This document shows positions 1 to 11,450 of a stretch of DNA of 64,000 nt, in pieces. The DNA is taken from contig NC_057382.1 of NCBI RefSeq assembly GCF_016906535.1, positions 248,001-312,000 on the forward strand. Direction: 5' to 3'. Position 1 is the first letter of the stretch; every line of letters begins with the position of its first letter. The stretch comes from Rhizoctonia solani (taxonomy: Eukaryota; Basidiomycota; Agaricomycetes; Cantharellales; Ceratobasidiaceae). The position numbers and the translations under genes are program-made. Below the pieces are notes generated by a model. It was not told the origin of the DNA. It was given only the letters and a program-made list of their open reading frames with translations, and ran no database searches.

Positions 1-1256
1 TGGTATATGGGTCGCGGGTCAGTTGCGAACTTGTGGTGAGCTGCGGGTAGGCGTCCGACTGCTATATAAGCAGGGAAATATTGCTGTTTTGAATTTTTGG
101 CTCAGGGGGATTGTCATTTAAACCGACTCATCGAGAAGCCTTTTACGAAACTACGCATGGTCTCTTGCCTCGTCCGATTGCAAGGGCGGAGGCTGACGAG
201 CATGGCATCGTACGCGTGCTGATGCAAAACATCGGGCTGAAGCTCATTGGCCATGGGTTGTGGCTTGCGGGGTTCCTCGTGAGTGACACGTGCTGTAACT
301 GGGGATGATTTAGGCTGCATACTCCGATTCAGAACCCCGACACGATTGGGATCATGTCTTCTTATGATTAGATTTGCATTCCCGGAAAATTAGAGGGCGA
401 GACTAGGATACAACAACTTGTTGAAACGCTGCGCAAGAAAATTACTCAGTAATCGTGGTACGGCAGTATGGTGGAACAGTACAGGTAAGTCGTCATATAA
501 TTTTTTCCCCATGAGTCGCCGCGCATACACATAGATATTAGTTTCTGACAAATTTGTTGGGCGGCTCTTGCCACTCTGCCCACCGTAGGTATAAAGCGAA
601 TACGCACGTGTGGTACCGGTATTACCCTGATTCACGCGGTGCATGATTTACTTGGCGTTCACTATCGTATCAATTTCATCAGAAGGGTGGTATATTAAAG
701 CATTGATGGAATGGGTCATCCAGTCCCGGGCTTCGCGGCGCGTTTGAAGTTCAATATTATGGGACCATACAGCTGCTATAGGCGTGATAAATATTCTAGG
801 AGATGCTCCTAGGCCTAGGTCTGGAATGCTTTTTTTATGTGTCAGGTCACTTTTTGTCTCGATATCTGGCGGGGAAGTTGGGAAACCCGAAGGCGCTAAT
901 CAAATTAGAGGAGTAGGGTCAGTTGCAACTGTGCTCTACTGTATAACGGGGTTCGCTCCTCATCTGTTGCACCGCTTTTTAGCTATACCCGATGTAGCAA
1001 ACAGATCGGTTTGATACAAACAATCATGTTGGTACATGCGCTATCAACCCCATATAATAGGAGCCCAGTGCGACCCCCCCCTTCTATCTAAAGCCGGTCT
1101 TGATTTATTCACTTTTTCGTCACTATTGTCTCGCGTCATCGCACGGCCTCAGTCAGACAAGGATTGTTTTCTTCTTACACATATATTACTCATCCGCAGG
1201 TGATCATACCACACCTCTCAGTCTTTCTCTAGCTTATGTTGTAATAACCCTACCAG
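1..1256. other. No supportable gene
   Basis: Only short open frames without recognisable domains, signal sequence or consistent splice pattern are present. The last part lies just upstream of the membrane protein gene and probably holds its promoter and 5' UTR. I see no clear TATA box or repeat. Confidence 0.5.
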
Positions 1257-3131
1257 ATGGAGTCGAAAGAATTCTCCACCGAGCCCCTTCGATGGCCAGT
1301 CGATGGCACCGAGTCAAAGGAGCTCGATCTGGCTTATAACTCGGTCCCCTTGCTCCCTCACGACCCTAATGCTGCTAAAGAGACCGGCGTTACTGAAGGT
1401 CTGTCCCCGGGCGTGGCCGAGGAATTAAGGACAGGCTATTTATGGCCTTGCCCTTAGTTATACACTTCCTTGGATCTGTTGGGATAGCAATGACCCTCTT
1501 ATACGGTCTCAACAGAACTCAACTGTACCTGGAGCGGCAGCCACGAATCAAGCTTGCTGACGGGAGCGAGGACTCTAGCACTCTGGGTCGGTATAATATA
1601 CTGCAATCGGATGTTGTGACGATGCTATCAGGCGCGTTGATGATACTTCGGTGGATTGGTGCTGCCTGGACTGGACCGCTATGTCTGCGCGTCATGTTCT
1701 TCCTTGCGGAACGTAACGGGGTATACCGACACGATATATCGTGGATAATCAGTTACGGGATTCTCCCCCCCGAAGGCCTACTTGAGGCATTCCCGGAATT
1801 TCTTGATCGGGATGGTTCTCTTATTTACATTGGCACCGTACCCAGCGTCACCGCTACTCACAGGTGCCATATCCTGGGTCCCCAATAGCTCTACTCTAAA
1901 GCCTTCAGGGTCTTTGTCGAGTTACACTATCGCATATACGGGACTGTTATCGGATACCATTAAGCAAGTTGGTTGGGACTCGTACGACTTTCATGCCAGC
2001 TATGCCTATAGCGCCAACTTCCGGAGTTTCTTAGTGAAGAATTTGAACTTGCCTTGGGGCCAGAAGGTTGAAGAATATGTTTTTAAACGTGTTACAAGCT
2101 CTGTCGCCCGTCTGGACGTCAATAGCACGGTCGATAGCATCTTTCTACCGTATTTCATAGTCAAGAAAATCGAATGGCTCTCAGGACCTGACAATTACTT
2201 GAACCAAACATACAACGAGATGGTAAACCGTTCGGATATTTACCCTAACTTCCATGATGTGATGTCAGAACCTCGGGGAGCCGCATTAATGGCTAACCTC
2301 AGACCTGATGGTAGTGCCAACATAACACAAACCTGGTCACTGCTTATCAACGTCCAGATGGACCACATCAGAAGCTCCCCATCCATTCGCTGCAGCAACT
2401 GTACTTTTATAGCCCAAAACACCACCATACCTACCTTTGGATACGCTCTAAATCAGACAAAGGTTGGCGATGTTATTTACGAGTTGTATGGCTGCTTCGC
2501 CTACGCCAAAATATCTTTTGAGGCAGGCGTTGGGCTGTGTCGAAATTGTCGCGTCAGCGCATTCTCCACGGTTCAAAATGACACGGCAATGGAGTGGCTA
2601 GAGGCAGGGCCGCCAGTCAATGGCGCCGTGCTTGAAATACCCTTCATATATATGGTATTACAAGATATGTACAAGTACCTGCCTGCCATCGCGCCGCTAC
2701 GAGAGTCACTTCCGGATCCAACCAGTGACCTCGAAACTTACATCAAGGCGTTGCTCACCCGCTGTTACTCGAGTGTTTGGAACTCATGGACTGATTCCAT
2801 TTCAAGTGACCTTCCGCCACTAAATTCAAGTTACGCCCCAGCACTTCCAACACTTCAAGCGAGCGTTAGCTCCACTCGAGTCTACGCGTGGCTCGTCCTC
2901 CACTTACTTGCCACACTCGCGGGCACGATATTCTTATATCTTGAATTATCATCAAAACACCTACTCACGGGTGATACACGTATGGTTATGTTCGACATTG
3001 ATAGCACCGAAGTGCCTGTACCTAACAGGAAAGGCAAGTCCGGGAAGGAGGAGCTGCTCGGAATTAAGCCAGATGAGGATAGATGGAAAGTAATAATAGC
3101 ATCTGGCTTCCGAAGACGGGAGTATAGTTAG
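1257..3131 (+). CDS. Multi-pass membrane glycoprotein, function unknown
   Basis: Not recognised as a named family. The start MESKEF opens a soluble N-terminus of about 47 residues. A phase-consistent 59-nt intron (1399-1457, GTCTG...CTTAG) joins it to the first membrane segment (VIHFLGSVGIAMTLLYGL). More hydrophobic segments follow near VVTMLSGALMILRW and FLIGMVLLFTLAPY. Then comes an extracellular-looking stretch of about 330 residues with many N-x-S/T sequons (NST, NQT, NRS, NIT, NCT, NTT, NDT, NSS) and paired cysteines. A last membrane segment (LVLHLLATLAGTIFLYLEL) and a charged tail of about 60 residues end it. The frame changes once, in a run of seven C at 1765-1771; dropping one C gives a continuous protein, so I read this as an overcalled homopolymer. 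A surface protein is inferred. A truncated copy of the tail lies downstream. Confidence 0.7.
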
Positions 3132-3982
3132 TGTAGGCCATCTTGTGAGCCATTTTTGTTATCCATGTATCCATAACTTATTGAAATCAAAGTTTAGTAG
3201 ATATAGCGTGGACGATATCAATGCCAGAGCTAGGTTGTGTTCGATTATTGAGTGTGCTCAAGTATTTTTAATGCCTCAGAGGGCCCCAATAATGTGTTAC
3301 CCTCCGACTCATATCTTGCACCCTACGGTATACATGCGTGTATGCTCAGTCTTTCTCGGGAGCGCAGGTGTGTCGAAGCTGAATTTAGAACAATACCAGC
3401 CTTGACTACGATGTAGTGAACTATCTTGTATGTACATAAACGTAAAACAATCTACGGGTACCATGAGACGATATGAAACAGAGTCGAAAATATACACTAT
3501 ACCTTAGCTTTGACTGTGATGCTACTCAATTTTGCGAAACTCGTGAACGGACTCCATCTTTATGTCCGAAATCACACTGTGTCAATTAAAAATACGGAAA
3601 TTACCTAAGAAACAGCCTTGTAGTACTGGTCGGAAACTTACCGGAAGTCTATTTGTATCTTCGGGATTTCTGCGGCTTCCTCAAACAATTGGTTAGAACC
3701 GTACCGAAAACAGTCTACGTAATTGTCCAGGTCAAAAATTTTCGGACGTTCACGTAGACCGTTTTTGGTACGTTTCATCAGAAAGTCTATTCCCTGCGGA
3801 AATCTGGTCACATATATTGTACTATACCCGGATAATCTCCGGCTACATGCTAGCGCTTCATACTCTGAAGACAAATGTAAGTTATGCAAGGGTATGCTCT
3901 TGGCTTGTCCTACAGCCTGAACTATTTGCTATATTTACGGGTTTAGTCTTTCTGTAGCTGCAGTCTTCATTTACGCATACCC

Positions 3983-4132
3983 TTGTCGGCGATACAAGCA
4001 TGGTTATGTTTGATGTTAACACTATCACAGCGCCCATACCAAGTAAAAAGTACGAGGACACGAATGAGAAACTACTAAGGGTTGACTTAAAGGTAACAAA
4101 TGCAAAGTGGCACCGGCTTCTGGTTATCTTAG
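3983..4132 (+). pseudogene. Truncated copy of the membrane glycoprotein C-terminal tail
   Basis: About 50 residues align with the cytoplasmic tail of the gene ending at 3131: GDTSMVMFDV against GDTRMVMFDI, then a P-I-P/P-V-P motif and a conserved lysine- and tryptophan-containing segment. No membrane segments, ectodomain or start codon are found with it. I read it as a decayed tandem duplicate. The similarity is clear by eye but divergent. Confidence 0.6.
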
Positions 4133-4209
4133 CTATAGGCAGTACTAAGCAAAATTGCAAAGTTGTGAGTCCATTTGTTTTATGGTCATTGAACATCCAG
4201 GGGTGTTAG

Positions 4210-5589
4210 CTCGTATCCGAGTATGGTGGTTGCTCTACTTGGAAAAAGTCAAAGTGAGCGCCGAATCGCGTAAGGCCAATATTATTGATTGTGTATGGTT
4301 TAACCTTTTTGTTGGCATACATTTGAACAGGTTCCTTTCTCTTGAATCGCATCTTTTTTCGCCCCCCTTAACTACCAGACCGGGTGTATGTATATCAGGC
4401 CAAAAGATATATGCAACACATGACGGCGCTTCGCAAAGGAAGATTCATGTGATCTGACTGGCGCCTATTATATTATTTATCACGAATCAAGCTGCACCGC
4501 AGATTATATTCATCCCGATAATAAAGCATCCCAATGATAAAGATGGGTTCCAGCTTTTTGTAGTTACCCCACCACAGGTTGCTCAAAAGCTAGTGTACGC
4601 TAGGATAATCCAGACGATTCAGGTTAGTATAGTTTACGGGAGACTCTAGTTCGCGCCAATTTATGATGACCAACTAAAGTGCATCCCCATTTTCTCCAAT
4701 CAGGCGGTTTAGCTCCGGGCCGCTCCAGAAGACCCTGGAGATATCCGGAGCGCTCTGGAGTTAACTGGTCCTTTTGAGAAATAGATGATTTTGTTGAGAA
4801 ATTAATGCACTTGCTAGAAATCCAATTTGTGGGAATTTTGATTCTTCTCCCTCACTCAGTCACAGCGAGTGCCAGGGACGATGGTCAACAATTGAGAACT
4901 GTGAAATGATACGAATCCATTAGCTATAGATCGTATAGATTCCTGGTAATCGCACGTTTACGGGAGAAAAGGCGATGCAATCTGCGTCTACCTAATTACA
5001 CATCTAGGTCACCTTCCTCTCTATATTTCTTCGTTAGGAACCTGTGGGATAAATCACCCTATTTCTAAGTACAGTATCAACTACGTTAAAGATCTCTTAT
5101 TTTAGGGGGCATTGGCCGGCCCCACCCAGGACAACGGCATAGATGACATAACATAACGGCTTCGGTCTGTCACGAATTGTGTTGAGTTCGTCATGGAAAG
5201 CCCGTGGTAACTTGGCACGATAAACCGATGACGCGAATAATCGGAAGGGACGGATTATACACTTTACATTTTTCAAAGAGGTCAAATTAAAGCCACTGGG
5301 AAGCGGCCCTTACTTAGTCTCGACCAATTACTCAGCTGATCACGATATGAGATACGACATGGTCGGCCAAAACGTCACCCACGGCTCACACTCTACCACG
5401 ACCCCGGCGGAATGCTGCCGTCCAACATCGATTAATCTTCCATATTCTGTATCATTTTATATTAGATAAATTGGATCCTCTCTTTCAACCAACGCCGTTT
5501 GGATTCTGCCCTCGGCGTCCTTTGAGCGCTAAACTAAACTAGGACTTCTTCGAACCGGGCGACGACGGCCCCTGCGATCGCACCTCGTC
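4210..5589. other. Intergenic, no supportable gene
   Basis: AT-rich sequence with only short frames lacking domain signals. The last 150 bases lead into the RING gene and probably contain its promoter. No repeat boundaries were recognised. Confidence 0.5.
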
Positions 5590-7713
5590 ATGTCGACGCA
5601 TGCACCGGAGAATATACGCCTACCTACACCTACAGCCTCAGAGCATGAACCCGTCAGTGGAGAAAATGGGTCAAATTTAGTTTCACAACAAACAAATCCC
5701 AACACCAATGCTGGCCCCACTGAAGCGACCACAACAACTCCAACGCCTGGGCGAATAGCTTTGGACCCAGTGATTGTAGACGCAATTCGCTCATTGTCAA
5801 ATGAAGCACCTGCACGACAGTCACACCAACGTCGTTCGAGCAACGCATCATCACCTCTTCAGATATACCATTGCCGCCTCCCCGTCAGCCCCGTCAGCCA
5901 GCACGACCACCCATAAGCACCCGAATCAGGCGTGCGCTTGGTCTTGCCACTCCTAAAGCATCGCTGGCCTGGCGCTTGGGTTTTGGCACCTCCGAGCTCA
6001 TTGTCATAGCAGTCTTGCTCGGGCTTTCTTCCCGACCTGATAGTGTTCCCCCCGATGGGCGGCCATTGGTCGATGGAGGGTTTGGGATGAGCCAGTGGCA
6101 GGCGTGTGATCGCCCATTAGGCGCTTGGAATATTGTTTGGGCTGTCAAGGCGTTTTTAGGGTTGGGCATGGCATGGTGGGAGTACGTTAGGGCAGTTAGG
6201 CCGAGGTGTGTGATGATTCTTGATTCGCCTCTTTTAGAACATATTCCTATTTCCTACAAAAACTGCATAGCCTCAGTTTGGTCGAATGTCTACATGTCTA
6301 ATAAATCTTATTTTGTAGTACGGATCAATTACTTGCTGTGGAACGTGCGAGACTCAGCCGTGAAGTTCGACGTGTAAGGAGAAATAATTTAAACTCGGGG
6401 AGAATGAGATCAGCGCCAAATTCTCCAACAGGTTGTTGTTTCTCCCGTTCATTCGGCGCATATTCTAACACGACGTAGGCCCAACATCTCCCAACGGACC
6501 GATAGCTTCTCGCTCTCTCCCTCATCATTGGACTATGGGCGCTGGTAGAGAGGAAGATTTAGATATGATCGTGCGTCCTAATGACTTCTATATCAATGTG
6601 ATCGGGCCAACGTTATTCTAATTTAGGACGCAACGATGAGTGGTTCCCCTCGGTCTATCGAAATCGTACAAGGAATGAGGAGGATCAGAGAAAGGCGAGA
6701 ACATGAGGAGCGTTGGTATTCACGGTAAGTACAAGCTGTAGCGCTTTTCTTTCGATACTTACCCCTCTCTAGATGTTCATCCTTCCAAGTCCTTTATGGA
6801 TTGGTCTGGTTTGTTACCGCCAATATACTCCTATATGGGTCAATCGCCTCATGTCGATACACTTCTCCTTATATTTGGTGGCTTACTTTTGCTCTCCTGT
6901 GCCTTGGATATTTGGTTGTCGCCGAGATGCTTTTGGTAGCATTAGTAGTATTTGTGATTGGTCCGTTAGTTTACGTGAGTGCTTGTTTCTTATCGTAAAC
7001 TCGTGGCATAAACTGATTCGATTCCATGTGCACAGGTTACTATCAACATAATTTTGGTATGCATGGGCCGTAACCCAATCGACCCGGAGGCCGAATGGGT
7101 CATATCAATCCTGACATACCTAAAATGCCACGCACAATGGTAGACCGCATACCTCTCGTCATGTACATCCCTACCGCCACAGCCACGACAGAGCCAACAG
7201 AGCCAACAGCGCCCGAGCCCGCGCATGTATACCCTCCAGCCACCTCCGTGCCCACTACACCCACCGCTCCCAAACGTCGATTTTTCTTTCTCAAAAAGAA
7301 ACCGAAAAAGTCCAACACGGATCAGAGCAAGAATCAACCAGACGATGTGGAAGCCGCCGAGTGGGAAAAGAACGAGTATCCTTTTGTGAAGCTCGAAGCG
7401 AACCGGGCGGCTTGTGCTATTTGTCTGACGGACTTTGAACCTCCGAGAAGGGTTGGGGAGGACGGAGAAAGTGCGGCTGAACCGTTGCGGTTACTGGCGT
7501 GCGGACACGTGTTTCACGTGAGTAGTACAGCTTTAGCTGTGACCGAAAAGAGCCAACTAAATGATGATTTGGTGGATACAGAAAGAGTGCCTCGATCCGT
7601 GGCTGGTTGATGTGTCTGGTAGATGCCCGACGTGCCAACGACCGGTCGAAGAAGGAGATTTGAACCCCGAGGAAGGAGCCAAGAAGAAAAAACGTCGCTG
7701 GGGTCGTGGGTGA
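5590..7713 (+). CDS. Membrane-anchored RING-H2 E3 ubiquitin ligase
   Basis: Seven exons can be traced: 5590-6205, 6319-6431, 6479-6570, 6627-6724, 6773-6974, 7036-7517 and 7582-7713. The Ser/Thr/Pro-rich N-terminus is followed by hydrophobic segments (ELIVIAVLLGLS; AWNIVWAVKAFLGLGMAWW; VLYGLVWFVTANILLYG; LTFALLCLGYLVVAEMLL and its continuation), so it is membrane embedded. A cytosolic linker with IPLVMYIP leads to the RING: CAICLTDF, then ACGHVFH, then KECLDPWL, then CPTCQRPV. The C-x2-C ... C-x-H-x2-H-x2-C ... C-x2-C spacing is RING-H2, which binds two zinc ions and recruits an E2. The last RING intron (7518-7581) splits H from KECL. The tail is lysine/arginine rich. One base appears missing near 5850 and one near 7090, where the frame shifts with no plausible intron. 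Substrates are unknown. Confidence 0.85.
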
Positions 7714-8307
7714 TCAAGACTCCTCGACGACACTCGTTTAAGCCTATGCATTTTTTTGTTACTTTATTCTCCATGAGGGCTCTCGTCGGATTTATGTTGT
7801 CTGTCATTCTGTAGCTATAATTCAAGCATAGTGGGCGATTTGTACGGTTATTGAGAAGGATGTGGTTTGCTTTGGACTAATTTGGACCATATTCAAAGTT
7901 AGCCACCGGCACTTTCCGGTTCTTCGGACAATCCTGCCACTGCCTCTGAGCTCTTCGCCACAGCTATTGAATATCTGGTGCGAAATAATTACAATGAAAC
8001 GCAGAACAAGTGAGAAAGCGCCCCAAACCAAGCCCACTTGGCACTTGTTACAATATTCAATGCCGTCGGGCTCGTTTCTGACCTTTTTTGTTGATGAAAG
8101 ACAGTATCTGTAACTATCTTGGTAGGATGTGCTCTGTCTCATAATACTGTTATGTCGGCAATACCATTGTTGGACAAACTGGCGTGAGCCAATTTATTTA
8201 CATGCAAAGTACATGGTAGGATCTTCAAGGCGTTGTTTAGTCAGTCAATTCAGGACGGATACCTGATGAATGTATGTCACACATACGGTCTCGAGTCAGA
8301 ATATTAC
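7714..8307. other. Intergenic between RING gene and NACHT-WD40 pseudogene
   Basis: No gene or repeat is recognised. It should hold the 3' end of the RING transcript and, from the other strand, sequence beyond the pseudogene stop. Confidence 0.5.
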
Positions 8308-8917
8308 TTACAGTGGCTCATAGCACGTTTCCCATCCGTTAACAATCCCGGTGTTCGTAAAATCAAGATTGATAGGCGGTTGATGGGCCATGAGTACGGT
8401 ATTCTGAGGTGTCAGTAGGACGCCCCGCAGGTCAGGCAGAATCCAAATGAGTGGTCGGTTTTGGCTGTCACGAACCCATCCGTCGTCGTCGATCTCCCAG
8501 TAAAAGCCACAATTCTGTTGAAGATCATTGACATTGCATATATCAGGATCATTGGGATATACATGTATGAATCACGCTGAAAGGTCGGTGTAAGCAATCG
8601 AGAGGATACGAGATTAATGCACGGTCATCTGTTCAATGTGAGTCGTGCCACACACGTATTGTATGATCTGCGGACCCCGAAACAACCTGGTTTCCGTCGA
8701 GGGAGAACTTGACCGCAAGGGATTGATCTACATGCCCCCTGAAGGTGGCAATTGGTGACCTACTGGCCACATCCCATATACGTACACCCCTATCCAAGGA
8801 CCCAGAGACGAGCCGTTCCCCCGGAAGGAGAATGAAACAGATGAAGCAGCGTCGTTGTGGCCTAGAAGCGGACCGTCGACGGCACACCCTACATATGTGC
8901 TCCACAGACATATAGTC

Positions 8918-9174
8918 TGTTGAAATGTCTTGTAAATACTGGAACTGTTTAGTATTTTCCATGCACAGTAATTGAGTTAGTAAGTACGAGTCATTCAATG
9001 CGCAGCCATATGCAGCACTTTACCGTATCACTCAGTAGGTATCTTAGGGTATATAAAGGCTCACGTACGAGTCCTCTATCCTTACCTCTCACTACCAACG
9101 TTTTTATTGTCTTTACTTCTTGTATAAGCATTTAGTTTAGTATTGAATACATATATATACATCATATCCCAGCA
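8918..9174 (+). mobile_element. Solo LTR of an LTR retrotransposon
   Basis: The 257-bp segment begins TGTTGAAATG and ends ATCCCAGCA, giving canonical TG...CA termini. It is flanked on both sides by the same five bases, TAGTC (8913-8917 and 9175-9179), as expected for a target-site duplication. It holds a TATA-like box (TATATAAAGG near 9051) that would start transcription rightwards. It interrupts a WD40 repeat: reading across the empty site restores similarity to the paralogous gene. No internal retrotransposon sequence is present, so it is the product of LTR-LTR recombination. The superfamily cannot be told from the LTR alone. Confidence 0.85.
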
Positions 9175-9278
9175 TAGTCTTGTCAGTGGAACCAGAAGCA
9201 AGGAGGTCCCCATCAGGGGAGCACGCTATGGAACGGATGCAACTAGCATGCATGTGCACCGCATATATTGTACAATTG

Positions 9279-9489
9279 CACTGTGCAAGGTTAAAATACT
9301 GAAAATAAGAATGTGTATTTAAGTAGGAATTGAACTGAAATCAAGGACAATATATGCTAACTTTAAATATCAATTCTCCCTTGGTCTAATTTGTACTGAG
9401 GAAAGCATACTGATGTTGTAGTTTTCAGGCCAAATTGTACTGAAAAAAGATGCCTTTTACTGATATAATGATGTTCAAGATCTTATCAC
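9279..9489 (+). repeat. ~210-bp interspersed repeat, copy A
   Basis: Begins CACTGTGCAAGG and ends GATCTTATCAC. It is colinear with the reverse complement of 10944-11163 over its whole length, at roughly three-quarters identity by eye. It interrupts the WD40 reading frame between residues equivalent to STGAQL and AHTYRIAS of the intact paralogue. No coding capacity. Probably a short non-autonomous element. Confidence 0.75.
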
Positions 9490-10943
9490 GCTATATTGTT
9501 GTTTCCCAGTACTAGCATCCCACATCATTAACCGCCAGCCGTTGTCACCAGACGCAAAGGTCTGACAGTCGGGCGAGACTGCGGTCGAGTATACTGCTTT
9601 GTCGTGGCCGGTCAACTTGTGAGTCTTCTTGTCGTTGTCCCATACGTATGTTCGGCCCGATTTCGAGCCGCAGACCACGCGTTTGTCCTCAAGCATAAAT
9701 ACGGCTGGTCAGAACTGTTTGTACCACGGATTGTAGTCGCCATCTGTGTCTATCGGACCAATTGTATACTCCAGCTTCCTGCTTTGCCGTTGCCATACAT
9801 AAACCATTCTATCTCTTGATACTGGGTAGATGTGACTGCTGTCAGGGGAGAACCCAACTGAGAGTATCTGCTCTTTTTGTTCCATGAGTGCAGTATATGT
9901 TGGCTGTCCGGCTTGAATATTCCACGTGTGAACTGTCATGTCGTGGGATTTGGATACGATATACGAGCCGCAGTGCGAAAACGATACTGGTGTAACCCAG
10001 CGACCGTAGCCTGTCGAGTCACCGCCTTTCGCTTGCTTGATGGTTGCACCTGGTACCTCCCATATCCGCATGTTTTCATCTAGAGAGCCAGAGACAAAGC
10101 GAGAGCTATCGGGCGAGAACGTGAACGACCTGACAACGCGAGTGTTCCTGAACAGCGAGAGGGTCTGCCAGTTATCTGTGTCCCAGATGCGCATTGTTCC
10201 GTCCTCGAGAGCCAAAACAAGCGACTTGCCATCACAGGAAACATTAATTGCACCTACTGATGATGTGCTTCTTTTGAAAGGGCCTGTCACCAGCCTTCCG
10301 TGTTTGGTATCTCAGACCCATATAGTGCGGTTCCAGGAGCCCAATACTATCTATTTTCCGTCGGGCATAAATGAAAGTGATTTTATGAGGCTTGTATGGC
10401 CGCTTAGTCGCCCAACGATAACCTGATCTGTGGAAGAATCTCAGAGATATATATGAGTCAGATGTGGCCGCTAAAATAGTGCTACAAGGCGAAAATCTAA
10501 TAGAAAGTACTTTCTCTCCGTGGTGACCAAGTGGTCTACCCTTTATCTTCCAGTCACTGGTACTCCAAACACAGACAACTCCGTACAGCGACCCGGAAAC
10601 AAGCCACCGGCCATCGGGGGAGTAGGCAACCGACCGGAACTTACCACTACTCCCTTTTAGTGAACCTGTAATTCGCTTTCCGCTGCCTATATCCCAGATG
10701 CAGACGGTCTCGTCGTCGGATCCAGAGCAGACTTGGGCACTGTCTCGCGAAATCGCGACAGCCATGAACGCACCAGTATGTCCGTCAATGGGTTCAATGG
10801 CTATTTGTTCAACGCGCTGAAGTGGCTCAAGGATCATGCGCTGGAACTGTACTAGTGGAAGCTTTGTACGGATATCGGGATCTTGCTATAGCACCCGAAG
10901 TAATGAACCTCGGAACGGGCGAGAGAAATGGGCGAGTTGATAT

Positions 10944-11163
10944 CACTGTGGTGTGATAAGATCCTGAAAGTCAGTACATCAGTAAAAGATTCCTTTTTTC
11001 AGTAGGATATGGCCTGAAAATTACAATGTTAGTATGCCTCCCTCAGCATGAATCAGACTATGGAAGAATTGATACCTAAAATCAGTATGTATTGATCTTG
11101 ATTTCAGCTCAATTCTCACTTAAACACACGCACCGATTTTCAGCATTATAACCTTGTACAGTG
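10944..11163 (-). repeat. ~210-bp interspersed repeat, copy B (inverted relative to copy A)
   Basis: Both ends read CACTGT inwards (CACTGTGG at 10944; CACTGTAC on the other strand at 11163), a short terminal inverted repeat. It sits inside the NACHT domain, splitting ILPTIA from YQLA-type sequence; joining the flanks matches the intact paralogue. A possible 3-bp target duplication (ATA / ACA) is visible but imperfect. CACTG ends with a 3-bp duplication would suit a CACTA-type non-autonomous element; this class is inferred. Confidence 0.72.
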
Positions 11164-11450
11164 TGTGCGATTGTGGGTAGAATGAGTTTAACATTAAGAC
11201 ATTCGGGTATTGACCTGATACAGAAGAAGCCAGCACCAAGTTCACAGTTTTTGTCGAGGGCAGAGCACAAAGTGGTCGCTATCCTAGTCTTGCCGGTTCC
11301 GGTCATTCCGGTTATTCCGTTGATCCAGCACATATTCTCTCCATTGGTAACAAACCAAAGTTATCCTGTGTTCATAATGATAGGCGAACCACAACATGCA
11401 GAGGCATTACATGAGACACTGACGAGGGTGACTGGATGTCGTCCATAATC

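Larger units (their letters stand above)
8308..11450 (-). pseudogene. NACHT-WD40 (NLR-like) pseudogene, paralogue of the gene at 25.6-30.4 kb
   Basis: Reading from 11450 down: GENMCWING and a P-loop (GMTGTGKT), then the start of a NACHT domain up to ILPTIA. Next come repeat copy B, a stretch matching YQLARFSQPFRG, an in-frame TAG at 10886-10888 and RMILEPLQ. There the rest of NACHT and the following helical region (about 400 residues in the paralogue) are missing; sequence jumps into WD40 repeats. These contain an in-frame TGA (9709-9711) where the paralogue has Trp, repeat copy A, a solo LTR and several frame changes. The 3' exon keeps the family C-terminus (DDGWVRDSQ, PDLRGVLL, PQNTVLM) and stops at 8308-8310. 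The insertions, in-frame stops and NACHT deletion make it non-functional whatever the sequencing quality. Confidence 0.88.

Noticed and set aside
8308..11333. Idea that the WD40 pieces here are a functional multi-exon gene
   Set aside because: In-frame stops, an LTR insertion and loss of most of the NACHT domain cannot be removed by splicing.
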